Shown here: in pieces, positions 5,950 to 12,451 of the stretch | Layout: each line of letters starts with the position of its first letter | Numbering within the stretch: the first letter of the stretch is position 1 | Assembly: GCA_043764135.1 (NCBI GenBank) | Contig: JAYUKV010000076.1 | Coordinates: 1 to 12,690, forward strand | Reading direction: 5' to 3' | From: JAYUKV01 sp043764135 | GTDB taxonomy: Bacteria; Patescibacteriota; JACMRA01 | Length of the DNA stretch: 12,690 bases | Notes under the pieces: model-generated | What the model saw: the letters and a program-made list of their open reading frames with translations, nothing else | What the model was told of the DNA's origin: nothing | The model's database searches: none | Program-made: the position numbers and the translations under genes

Positions 5950-6675
5950 ATGAATTACCTAATTATTATTAGTTTATTCGTAGTTGCGATTGTGATTCAC
6001 GAACTTGGACATTTTCTCACTGCGATTGCATTGGGGGTCAAGGTAAAGGAATTCTCGCTTTTTATCGGTCCAGTAATCTTTACCAAAAAGATTAAAGGTA
6101 TTCGATATTCTCTACGCGCAATTCCTTTGGCTGCATATGTTGCATTTAAGGGCGAAAGTCTTGAAAATGCACCTTTGTATAAAAAAGTACCAATCATTCT
6201 TGGTGGAGTACTTGCTAATTTACTAGCAGCTTATTTGTGTTGGGTAATTGCAATTACTTTCCAAACTCAAGATTTGCTTACTGGTATTATAGGGGGTTTT
6301 GCTGTTATCGGATTTTTTTTCCAACAGATGTTCTCATCTTTTAATGTGTCAGACGTCTCAACTCCGATTGGCGCTGTACAAGAAGGTGGTAAAATCCTCG
6401 GTGAACAAAAAATGACAATGAACAACAGCAATATCAACTTATTGCCTTTAGCAATGTTTTCAGGGATAAATATATCCTTGTTTGTGACTAATTTGTTACC
6501 TTTGTCGGTTTTGGATGGTGGGCAACTTGTTTTTGCTTTCCTAAATCCAGTATTCGGTAGATTCAAGTCTTATATGACTATGAAAAACTACTTTGATTGG
6601 TTTAGTCTGGCATTACTGCTTTCCATTTTCATTTTTGCTCTCAAAAATGATATTTTCCGACTTTTCGCAAACTAA
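5950..6675 (+). CDS. M50-family site-2 intramembrane metalloprotease, compact form without PDZ
   Basis: Family M50 zinc proteases cut substrates inside the membrane. Residues 17-21 are HELGH, the zinc-binding HExxH motif within the first helix. Residues 40-69 match the conserved segment after it (GP, then RYSLRAIPLAAYVAFKGE). A PIILGGVLANLL segment (81-92) is the usual second core helix, and NLLPLSVLDGG (181-191) supplies the third zinc ligand, D189. A STPIGAVQEGG stretch (137-147) matches the family's GP-I-G segment. At 241 residues it lacks the PDZ domain of RseP-type enzymes, which are usually over 400. GGAG precedes the ATG by 5 nt. No anti-sigma factor is seen nearby, so its substrate is unknown. 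The family call is firm. Confidence 0.93.
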   Translation: MNYLIIISLFVVAIVIHELGHFLTAIALGVKVKEFSLFIGPVIFTKKIKGIRYSLRAIPLAAYVAFKGESLENAPLYKKVPIILGGVLANLLAAYLCWVIAITFQTQDLLTGIIGGFAVIGFFFQQMFSSFNVSDVSTPIGAVQEGGKILGEQKMTMNNSNINLLPLAMFSGINISLFVTNLLPLSVLDGGQLVFAFLNPVFGRFKSYMTMKNYFDWFSLALLLSIFIFALKNDIFRLFAN

Positions 6676-6685
6676 ATAAAAATCA

Positions 6686-6718
6686 AGCCTTCATATTAAT
6701 ATGAAGGCTATTTCTTTA
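6686..6718. terminator. bidirectional terminator between convergent genes
   Basis: A perfect 24-base palindrome (6686-6709, AGCCTTCATA arms) is followed by a T-rich stretch on the plus strand and, beyond 6684 on the minus strand, by GATTTTTATTT. It separates the protease gene (stop at 6675) from the convergent 403-aa gene (stop at 6716). Confidence 0.9.
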
Positions 6719-7927
6719 TTCATTTGAAAATCTGCGAAACACAACAACTTTGTCAATCGCTCTTGTAGATATAGCTGGATCTTCAATTGTAAGGGGTTTA
6801 AGAGGATTTTTTCCATCTATCTGGATAGACTTTAGGTCTTGATTAACTTTATCCACAATCGTGAACACATGAAAATTTGCTCTGGATGGATAAAAAAACT
6901 TATTTGCTTGGAATTCGTATGCAAAAGGAATAGATTTAGACTCCAAATTTTGCTCATACTGTTCAAATAATCCAGTAAGTGATTCAAGTAATTGATTTAA
7001 TTCAACTAAGGTAGTAATCCTTTTACTAATGTTAGCAAATAGATTTTTAACACCACTAAATATACTATCTTTCTGTGATTTAGTAAAGGTGTAATTTAAT
7101 GTTGAGTAGTTTTCAAATTCTTCTTTTAATGTGGAAAGAAAAATTTCAATCTCAATATCTTCGATCTGCCTTGCCCCTAACACTGTCATTTCTGCGATAA
7201 AGCTTTTTAGAAACTCTATAGAGAATTCAAGTGCTCGGTGCATATATGATTCTTCATAACTGTCATAACCCCAATTTAAAGGCAAGACATAAACAATATC
7301 ACCAACAATTAATTCTGATTTAATTTCAGAGTATGTAAATACTTGATCTTCAATTGGTTGATATTCATGAAGAGCAAGATTAACGATAACGCTTGAAATG
7401 TAAGAATTTAAGTTTTGATTGATAACTGGGTATTGTCTTGTAGCGAGTTTGGTACTATATTTTAAACTATTTAATTGTGGTGTGCCGTAAGACTTTCCAC
7501 CTGCTAGACCTGTTATAGCAATAGTATTACGTAAACAATCCCAACTATAGTAGTCATATTCAGATAACAGTTTAAGTACGTAAAAACCATTCTTATTTAA
7601 GATAGGTTCTAAAGGTTTTAGATTTATATCTTGTTTTGGATAACACCCAATCATTGAAGCGATATATATAATCTGCCTCATACTGAAGTTAGACCAAAAT
7701 TTAGATGATAAGTTTAACAAAGCAATTTTAACTTCTTCATTATCCAAAGATGTAATTACTCTGAATTGTTTATCTATCAATGTTAGAGATTCTTGGTCAG
7801 GATCGATTTTAAACAGTCCATTATTCATAACTCGAGTATGAATAAAGGCAAGATCTCTTAGCTCCCATTGGTCTAACTGGGAACTTGGATCTTGGAATAG
7901 CTTGTAAAGGTTAGATTGTTGAAGCAT
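6716..7927 (-). CDS. orphan protein, 403 aa
   Basis: I do not recognise this protein. It is an intact 403-codon frame from ATG to TAA with no signal peptide and no convincing membrane segment. Residues 1-130 are mostly helical, with an aromatic stretch around 75-95 (FWSNFSMRQIIYIASMIG). Residues about 135-225 are mixed and include GLAGGKSYG (about 139-147), which is too loose to be a P-loop. Residues 225-330 are long amphipathic helices rich in Glu, Leu and Phe. The last 60 residues look beta-like. No Shine-Dalgarno site precedes the ATG. Like the 854-aa gene it lacks recognisable homology and has a long AT-rich upstream region. It ends next to the shared terminator with the protease gene. 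Function unknown. Confidence 0.8.
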   Translation of the reverse strand: MLQQSNLYKLFQDPSSQLDQWELRDLAFIHTRVMNNGLFKIDPDQESLTLIDKQFRVITSLDNEEVKIALLNLSSKFWSNFSMRQIIYIASMIGCYPKQDINLKPLEPILNKNGFYVLKLLSEYDYYSWDCLRNTIAITGLAGGKSYGTPQLNSLKYSTKLATRQYPVINQNLNSYISSVIVNLALHEYQPIEDQVFTYSEIKSELIVGDIVYVLPLNWGYDSYEESYMHRALEFSIEFLKSFIAEMTVLGARQIEDIEIEIFLSTLKEEFENYSTLNYTFTKSQKDSIFSGVKNLFANISKRITTLVELNQLLESLTGLFEQYEQNLESKSIPFAYEFQANKFFYPSRANFHVFTIVDKVNQDLKSIQIDGKNPLKPLTIEDPAISTRAIDKVVVFRRFSNE

Positions 7928-8124
7928 TTACACTTAGTCCGTAGTGTATAGAGTTTGCTTACTTACTGTTACACAAAATTAATTAAATTGCAAGTTATTA
8001 ATTTTGATAGTGTTTATAGTTATCTTAATTTTGTTAGAAAGAGAATCGTAGTATAATAATATAAGCAATTTAAATACAAATATTCAGGTACTTAATTTTT
8101 CGAGTTATCAAAAAATTAATTCTT

Positions 8125-8162
8125 AATTATATCTTGACAAAGTAAAGATATAATTTTACTAT
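8125..8162 (+). promoter_or_regulatory. promoter with overlapping operator-like palindrome
   Basis: TTGACA (8134-8139), a 17-nt spacer, and TACTAT (8157-8162) form a good sigma70 promoter for the gene at 8203. Perfect 11-bp inverted arms AATTATATCTT (8125-8135) and AAGATATAATT (8145-8155), with a 9-nt spacer, overlap the -35 and fill the spacer up to the -10. This is where a repressor dimer would block polymerase. The rest of the 7928-8202 intergenic region is AT-rich; a TATAAT at 8052 lacks a good -35. Confidence 0.65.
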
Positions 8163-8202
8163 AAAAATTGTTACATAACATTTCATTTTGAGGTTAAGTA
8201 TT

Positions 8203-8610
8203 ATGACTTTCAAGTCTGGTGAAGATTTTAATTCACATTACGAAGGTTCTATTGGTACTGACGGTGTAGTTCGCGAATCTGAATCAAAAAGCGGATATGG
8301 ACCCTGGGAAAAATGGACTGATAAAAGTGATGGTGTTCGCTTACGAACAAGTTGTAATGGAGAAGATACTTTATTGGCTAAAGGCCAAGCTTCGAGTAGC
8401 GAACGCGATGAAAATCATCTGCATTTCTATGAAGATGATAAAACTGGTGAACGTGTAGCCAAAAATAAGGCAACGGGAACTGAGTACATTTCAGAACAAA
8501 TTGGAAATGGTATTCGCAACTTCATGGGGTGGTATAAAAACAAAACAAAGAAACCTAGATTTATTCTAGGTTTAATTTTTAAATTTATTTATTATTTCTG
8601 TTTCAAATAA
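8203..8610 (+). CDS. small hydrophilic protein, 135 aa, with a read-through-like C-terminus
   Basis: The ATG at 8203 is chosen because GAGGT lies 8 nt upstream; the frame also extends to a TTG at 8188. The first 115 residues are very polar and rich in Gly, Ser, Glu, Asp and Lys, with spaced Trp and Tyr and a beta-like pattern. I do not recognise the fold. The last 20 residues switch abruptly to hydrophobic and aromatic (FILGLIFKFIYYFCFK), and this stretch is encoded by the terminator hairpin and the T-rich DNA after it. The stop codon (8608-8610) lies about 35 nt beyond the hairpin, so a terminated mRNA would lack a stop. The original stop may have been lost; a TAG lies in another frame inside the hairpin. 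The promoter has an operator-like palindrome, so expression is probably regulated. Confidence 0.6.
   Translation: MTFKSGEDFNSHYEGSIGTDGVVRESESKSGYGPWEKWTDKSDGVRLRTSCNGEDTLLAKGQASSSERDENHLHFYEDDKTGERVAKNKATGTEYISEQIGNGIRNFMGWYKNKTKKPRFILGLIFKFIYYFCFK
8551..8580. terminator. bidirectional terminator inside two convergent gene ends
   Basis: A 9-bp stem (8551-8559 with 8565-8573) closes a 5-nt loop. The plus strand continues AATTTTT; the minus strand continues TTTCTTTGTTTTG. It overlaps the last codons of the plus-strand gene and the stop codon of the minus-strand gene at 8572. Confidence 0.75.
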
Positions 8611-9105
8611 TTTAAATTGTTTATCATTATCTAAATCATACAACTTTCTAATTTTTCCAATAAAAACATCTATGGAGATATTCTTATTCTCATTAGTTGA
8701 AAAACAAAAATAATTATACAATTGATTTAATGGGATATACCAACAAAAACTCAAATAATAACTGCATAAAATTAGTTTATAATAGTTCATTTGATCTAGA
8801 TTTGAAGGGTTATGGTTCAATGAATCATGTTTTATTTTTAAGTTTTCTTTATTTGTTAAAATAAAGTTAATATGGTTATTTAATAATGAATCTACTTCTG
8901 TATATTTTAAGAATGATCTACGCTTGTTTAAAGGTGATTCCATGTTGTTTAAGAAGTAAAATTGCTCTATTTCAAATTGATAGTGCATATACGCTAATCT
9001 TTTTAACTCCTCAATTTCGTTATCCTTCTCAACTTTTTTTAATTTTAAAAAATCCATAATATTTTTTTCTACCTTAATTTTTTCCTCTTTAATACAACAA
9101 CTCAT
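8572..9105 (-). CDS. hypothetical helical protein, 177 aa
   Basis: I do not recognise this protein. The start is uncertain: the frame is open from a TTG at 9129, has an ATG at 9105 (used here), and another ATG at 9057 (MDFLKLKK) preceded by AAGG about 14 nt away. The product is helical and rich in Asn, Lys, Leu and Tyr. It has a charged segment around residues 20-40 and an aromatic, partly hydrophobic stretch around 112-136 (LILCSYYLSFCWYIPLNQLYNYFCF) that could be a membrane-associated helix. Two adjacent Cys lie near the N-terminus. Its end overlaps the convergent 135-aa gene by 39 bases and includes the shared terminator. A partnership with that gene is possible, but nothing in the sequence shows it. 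Confidence 0.6.
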   Translation of the reverse strand: MSCCIKEEKIKVEKNIMDFLKLKKVEKDNEIEELKRLAYMHYQFEIEQFYFLNNMESPLNKRRSFLKYTEVDSLLNNHINFILTNKENLKIKHDSLNHNPSNLDQMNYYKLILCSYYLSFCWYIPLNQLYNYFCFSTNENKNISIDVFIGKIRKLYDLDNDKQFKLFETEIINKFKN

Positions 9106-9124
9106 GTTATTTAAACAATAAAAT

Positions 9125-9138
9125 GTCAAATTTTTGAC
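9125..9138. repeat. short palindrome upstream of the 177-aa gene
   Basis: GTCAAA-TT-TTTGAC is a perfect 6-bp-arm palindrome about 20 nt upstream of the ATG at 9105. It includes a TTGACA-like box on the minus strand. It may be an operator; the region 9139-9213 shows nothing else clear. Confidence 0.35.
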
Positions 9139-9213
9139 TTTACTATATTAATTTTAAAGTTAATCAATTAGTCTTAAATATAGCTTAATTACTTTAGTGG
9201 TTGTAAAAATTGT

Positions 9214-9242
9214 TTGATTTATTTTTGAATTAATGTTATAGC
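9214..9242 (+). promoter_or_regulatory. candidate promoter of the sigma factor gene, extended -10
   Basis: TTGATT (9214-9219), a 17-nt spacer, and TATAGC (9237-9242), with TG one base upstream of the -10. Transcription would start near 9249, about 33 nt before the ATG at 9282. Confidence 0.5.
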
Positions 9243-9281
9243 TTAGACAGTCGTTAAAAATATATTAGGATTGTGATCTCA

Positions 9282-11156
9282 ATGCAATTTAACTTTGTTG
9301 AATGTACATATCGAGCAATTGAGTCAAAATTAGCAGAACGTAATTTGGATGAATTTATTCCTAATCGTAAAAACAAAACGAGCTTAAAACAATATTTTCA
9401 GATTTTAGAAGGTTTGTCACTCAAACAAGACGATGGATACATCTCTTACACTCTTCTTAACAATCATCAAAAACATATTGTAAAAGAAGCTGCTAAGTGT
9501 TTATCTGAATATTGTGCTTATAAAATCCATCAACGATTTTTGGAGCTTGGTTATGATAATTACAGTTTTAAAAATAAGAAATATACTCCTACAACTCTAG
9601 AGCAAGACTTAAGGGTTAAAGGGCTTGATCATTTGTTTTTAAAACTAAATGAATTAAGAAATTCGCATCGAATGATCGATGAAACAAAAAGATCTATTGG
9701 ATTTAAAGCTCGACCATTTACTCTTAACGATGAAGTTATATCTGCAATTTTTCGTGCAGATCCAATTATTAATCGACAAGTTGGGTATATGCTGATGACA
9801 GTCTATGGTTTTTTATACAAAAAATCTTTAGACTTAGGGCGTAATATTCCAGTTGAACGTGCTGGTGTTGATAATCAAGATCTGATGAACTCAGGTACCA
9901 TTGGTTATCTTAGCGCAGCAATTATATGGAATCCATATATAAATGAGTGTAATCGTTCAAGTTTTGTAAGTTTTGGTTGGGAATTTGCTATCCGATACTT
10001 CCGCAAAGCTATGATGAGCAGTCGCATTGTAAGATTCCCAAGTCACATTGAAGAATTAATCTACAAGGTCCATAGACAAATCCGTAACCGAAGAATCGAG
10101 CTACTAAATGAATCACAACCTAGAAGTTATTCTGAAATTGAAAAAATCCTGGCTCTTGAATTTAAAACTGATATTGAAAAGATTCGAGATATCTTTGCAA
10201 TGTTCGAATCTCCATCAAGTGCTTTAGGTAATAATCTACCTTCTGAACAAAGACTAATTCGATTAGATAAGAGAATTAGTAATGATAGCGATTATATGAC
10301 CTATGAAGATAAAGTTCAAACCCAAGAACATATAAACTCTATTGATGAAATATATTCAATTGAATTGATCGAACAAATCCAATTTGCAATGAGAAAATTA
10401 TATTCCAAAGAGTCTGTAATCATGAGATTAAGATTTGGATTCCCAATTACTCCACGACTCTGGCAAGATTCAGGATTAAAAAAGAAAACCAAATTACCTT
10501 GGACTAGTATTGAACATCGTACATATTCACTGGCAGAAATTGGAAGTTTTTTTGATTTAACTCGTGAAAGAGTTCGTGTGATTGAAGCTGGTTCGTTGCG
10601 TAAACTAAGACATCCACTTGTAAATAAATCGCTTAAGCAATTTATCCGCCATGACTATATGGTAAAACAAACACCTGTCATAGATGATCAACAAGAAGTC
10701 ACAGAGCCTACACTTCGAATTGGCCAGATAAAATTACTAGATACCATGGACCAATTAAAGTTTTTTAACCTAACTGGCTCTAAAGTACCTCCAACTAATC
10801 CTAGAGCAGTTGCACAAGAACTAGACAAAATCACTAAGTTAGATAAGATTAGTATGGAAGAATTGTTGAGATCTTGTATTTCAATTATTACTGATAGACT
10901 ATTCAATCTTTCTTTGATTAGTCTTCCTTTCACTAATTTAGAAACCACGGTAATTAATGCTTTAAAAAGCGAAAAATACGACCTTGGTTCCCCAGGCACA
11001 AATGCAAACATTACAAACACTGTAGGTCTATTACTGTATTATGCACACAATCTTACAAGTAAATACCCCTTATTAAAAGATAAGCAAAAAAAAGACTTTC
11101 AAGCTTTAATTCTCTATCTCAAAGACTATCCATCTATTTTAGTCAATCTGATATAG
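9282..11156 (+). CDS. divergent sigma70-family RNA polymerase sigma factor with N- and C-terminal extensions, 624 aa
   Basis: The ATG at 9282 is preferred because AGGA lies 11 nt upstream; a GTG at 9273 is too close to it. Residues 1-165 match nothing I know and replace region 1.1. Region 2 spans about 165-255: DLMNSGTIGYLSAA is the core-binding helix, and SFVSFGWEFAIRYFRKAMMS followed by RIVRFPSHIEE matches regions 2.3, 2.4 and 3.0. Region 3 follows (SYSEIEKILALEF, then IEKIRDIFAM). Region 4 runs from about 360 to 460, with RLRFGFP, then an extra stretch of about 20 residues (393-414), then the -35-binding helix-turn-helix YSLAEIGSFFDLTRERVRVI and LRKLRHP. Residues about 465-624 are a further unknown domain. 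It should direct RNA polymerase to a promoter subset. No anti-sigma gene is adjacent. The family call is secure; target genes are unknown. Confidence 0.92.
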   Translation: MQFNFVECTYRAIESKLAERNLDEFIPNRKNKTSLKQYFQILEGLSLKQDDGYISYTLLNNHQKHIVKEAAKCLSEYCAYKIHQRFLELGYDNYSFKNKKYTPTTLEQDLRVKGLDHLFLKLNELRNSHRMIDETKRSIGFKARPFTLNDEVISAIFRADPIINRQVGYMLMTVYGFLYKKSLDLGRNIPVERAGVDNQDLMNSGTIGYLSAAIIWNPYINECNRSSFVSFGWEFAIRYFRKAMMSSRIVRFPSHIEELIYKVHRQIRNRRIELLNESQPRSYSEIEKILALEFKTDIEKIRDIFAMFESPSSALGNNLPSEQRLIRLDKRISNDSDYMTYEDKVQTQEHINSIDEIYSIELIEQIQFAMRKLYSKESVIMRLRFGFPITPRLWQDSGLKKKTKLPWTSIEHRTYSLAEIGSFFDLTRERVRVIEAGSLRKLRHPLVNKSLKQFIRHDYMVKQTPVIDDQQEVTEPTLRIGQIKLLDTMDQLKFFNLTGSKVPPTNPRAVAQELDKITKLDKISMEELLRSCISIITDRLFNLSLISLPFTNLETTVINALKSEKYDLGSPGTNANITNTVGLLLYYAHNLTSKYPLLKDKQKKDFQALILYLKDYPSILVNLI

Positions 11157-11164
11157 AATAACAC

Positions 11165-11198
11165 ACCATCTTTATTAAAAAGATGGTTATTTATTTGG
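11165..11198 (+). terminator. terminator of the sigma factor gene
   Basis: A 9-bp stem ACCATCTTT (11165-11173) pairs with 11179-11187 around a 5-nt loop and is followed by TATTTATTTGG. It lies 8 nt after the stop codon. Confidence 0.75.
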
Positions 11199-11258
11199 TA
11201 TTAATGCCAGATCTGACTTTGATTAGAATTACGGCCAAATATAAACTAATAAAAAATC

Positions 11259-11292
11259 ACAGCACTCAATATTGAGTGCTGTTTTTAATTTT
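11259..11292. terminator. bidirectional palindromic terminator
   Basis: A perfect 24-base palindrome (11259-11282, ACAGCACTCAAT arms) is followed by TTTTTAATTTT on the plus strand and GATTTTTTATT on the minus strand. It ends the TPM gene transcript and backs up the sigma gene terminator. A smaller palindrome, GATTAGAA-AA-TTCTAATC (11323-11340), overlaps the TPM stop codon. Confidence 0.9.
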
Positions 11293-11334
11293 AATCAAAC
11301 TAAAAAACAATTAGTTTTGGTTGATTAGAAAATT

Positions 11335-12222
11335 CTAATCTCCGCCGCCACAACTTCCACCGCCATCACCGCCACTACTGCTTCCACTGTCAGAATAACT
11401 ACTTCCAGAGTCGCTTGAATAGGATGATGAGCTGCTCCCATAATCTGTGCTATCATAGCTGGAATAATCACTACTTGAACGACTAGACCTTGAGGATGAA
11501 CTACTGGGACGGTAAGATGTAGAAGAAGAGCTACGATAATTTGATGTGCTGGAATTGGAATTACTTCGATTATCTGTGCTTCTTGAATAGTTTTCACTAT
11601 TACGATCAAGAAATGCCTTAATAAGGAAGTAAGTACCTGCACCAAAAGCACCAGAAATCAACACCAATAAGAATAAGGAGAGCGCATTAAAGCCACCTTC
11701 TACAACCTCTAAATCAGTTGGTTCTGCAGTGATTTGGGGGGATTGTACGTTTTGAACTGGTTGACCTATTTTACCTTCAATAGATTCTAGCAACTTTTCA
11801 AATGCTAAATCAAACCCTGCACTTTGTAGTGTTGGATAATAAACATCTGTAAGAACAGAATCCAAATCTGTTTGAGTAAGGGCGTAATTCTTGCCTTCCA
11901 AACGAATTGAGGGTTTAGTTCCAATTTTATTGACTCGATTAGTTGCAATTACAATCATCAATGCTTTTGCATCCGGAGATGTTTCATTGAGTTTTGAAAG
12001 TGCAAAGTCTTGCATATTAGTCGGTACATTACCAACAACTTCAAGACGAGCGTCAATACCAGACAAACGTAAATTCGACTGAAATTTGTCAAAAACTACA
12101 CGGCTAGACTGTTTGAATTCAACAGATGTTGTTTGAGCAGGTTGTTGAGCAAACACTGGATTGGCAACATTAATAGCGCCAACTAACAAAGGAATTAAAA
12201 CCAAAGATTTTGGATTAATCAT
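11335..12222 (-). CDS. YgcG-type TPM-domain membrane protein with Ser/Gly-rich tail, 295 aa
   Basis: Residues 1-25 are a signal peptide ending VFA before QQ. Residues about 37-160 match the TPM domain: a hydrophobic strand (ALMIVIAT, about 87-94), then SIRLEGKNYALTQTDL in the place of the usual R-I-x-x-G-x-G-L-E-G-x-L-T-D segment, then a helix (VYYPTLQSAGFDLAFEKLLES). Residues 179-204 are one membrane helix. Residues 208-283 are almost pure Ser with Tyr, Asp, Arg and Asn, and the protein ends GGDGGGSCGGGD. Signal, TPM, helix and Gly-rich tail in this order is the family layout; TPM domains have been linked to phosphatase activity and to photosystem II repair, but the YgcG branch is poorly understood. 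GAGG lies 8 nt before the ATG. A 12-bp tandem repeat lies upstream. Confidence 0.85.
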   Translation of the reverse strand: MINPKSLVLIPLLVGAINVANPVFAQQPAQTTSVEFKQSSRVVFDKFQSNLRLSGIDARLEVVGNVPTNMQDFALSKLNETSPDAKALMIVIATNRVNKIGTKPSIRLEGKNYALTQTDLDSVLTDVYYPTLQSAGFDLAFEKLLESIEGKIGQPVQNVQSPQITAEPTDLEVVEGGFNALSLFLLVLISGAFGAGTYFLIKAFLDRNSENYSRSTDNRSNSNSSTSNYRSSSSTSYRPSSSSSRSSRSSSDYSSYDSTDYGSSSSSYSSDSGSSYSDSGSSSGGDGGGSCGGGD

Positions 12223-12251
12223 GCAATACCTCGTAAAAGAATATCTTGGTC

Positions 12252-12275
12252 AACGTAACAATGAACGTAACAATG
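12252..12275. repeat. 12-bp direct repeat upstream of the TPM gene
   Basis: AACGTAACAATG occurs twice with no gap (12252-12263 and 12264-12275), 30-53 nt upstream of the TPM ATG. It is perfect and less AT-rich than its surroundings. The position suits a regulator-binding site in that gene's promoter, though I find no clean -35/-10 pair. Confidence 0.7.
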
Positions 12276-12387
12276 TGAAAAGTAAAAATAGAACAAAACC
12301 TCAGAATTGAGATTAATTCTTAAGACCTAGCTCTAATTGTCTATATACTTCATCGTCTTATTGTTGTCAATTTCTCATAGTTGAAGA

Positions 12388-12404
12388 CCTAACACTTTTT
12401 AAAA
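12388..12404 (-). repeat. copy 1 of the TTTTAAAAAGTGTTAGG element
   Basis: This 17-mer is the exact reverse complement of 12563-12579, and its core recurs in inverted orientation at 12602-12615. Three copies lie within about 230 bp in the gene-free right end. Confidence 0.75.
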
Positions 12405-12429
12405 TTTGATCTTATTCAAATAAGAAATT

Positions 12430-12451
12430 CTCCTTTCAAGGTTGAAAGGAG
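12430..12451. repeat. perfect 22-bp palindrome
   Basis: CTCCTTTCAA-GG-TTGAAAGGAG has 10-bp perfect arms and a 2-base centre. The reverse complement of its right two-thirds recurs at the window end (12677-12690, one base different), where a second palindrome is apparently cut off. No T-tract follows, so it is not a simple terminator. Confidence 0.85.

Noticed and set aside
7400..7500. P-loop in the 403-aa protein (GLAGGKSYG).
   Set aside because: It lacks the GxxxxGK[ST] spacing and has no following Walker B motif that I can see.
10688..11020. 110-codon minus-strand frame inside the sigma factor gene.
   Set aside because: It is antisense to the C-terminal domain of an intact gene and has no independent support.
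11325..11651. Open frame of 108 codons overlapping the TPM gene, rich in Val, Ile and Ala.
   Set aside because: It is an alternate-frame reading of the serine-rich tail repeats, with no ribosome site, and lies wholly inside a well-supported gene.
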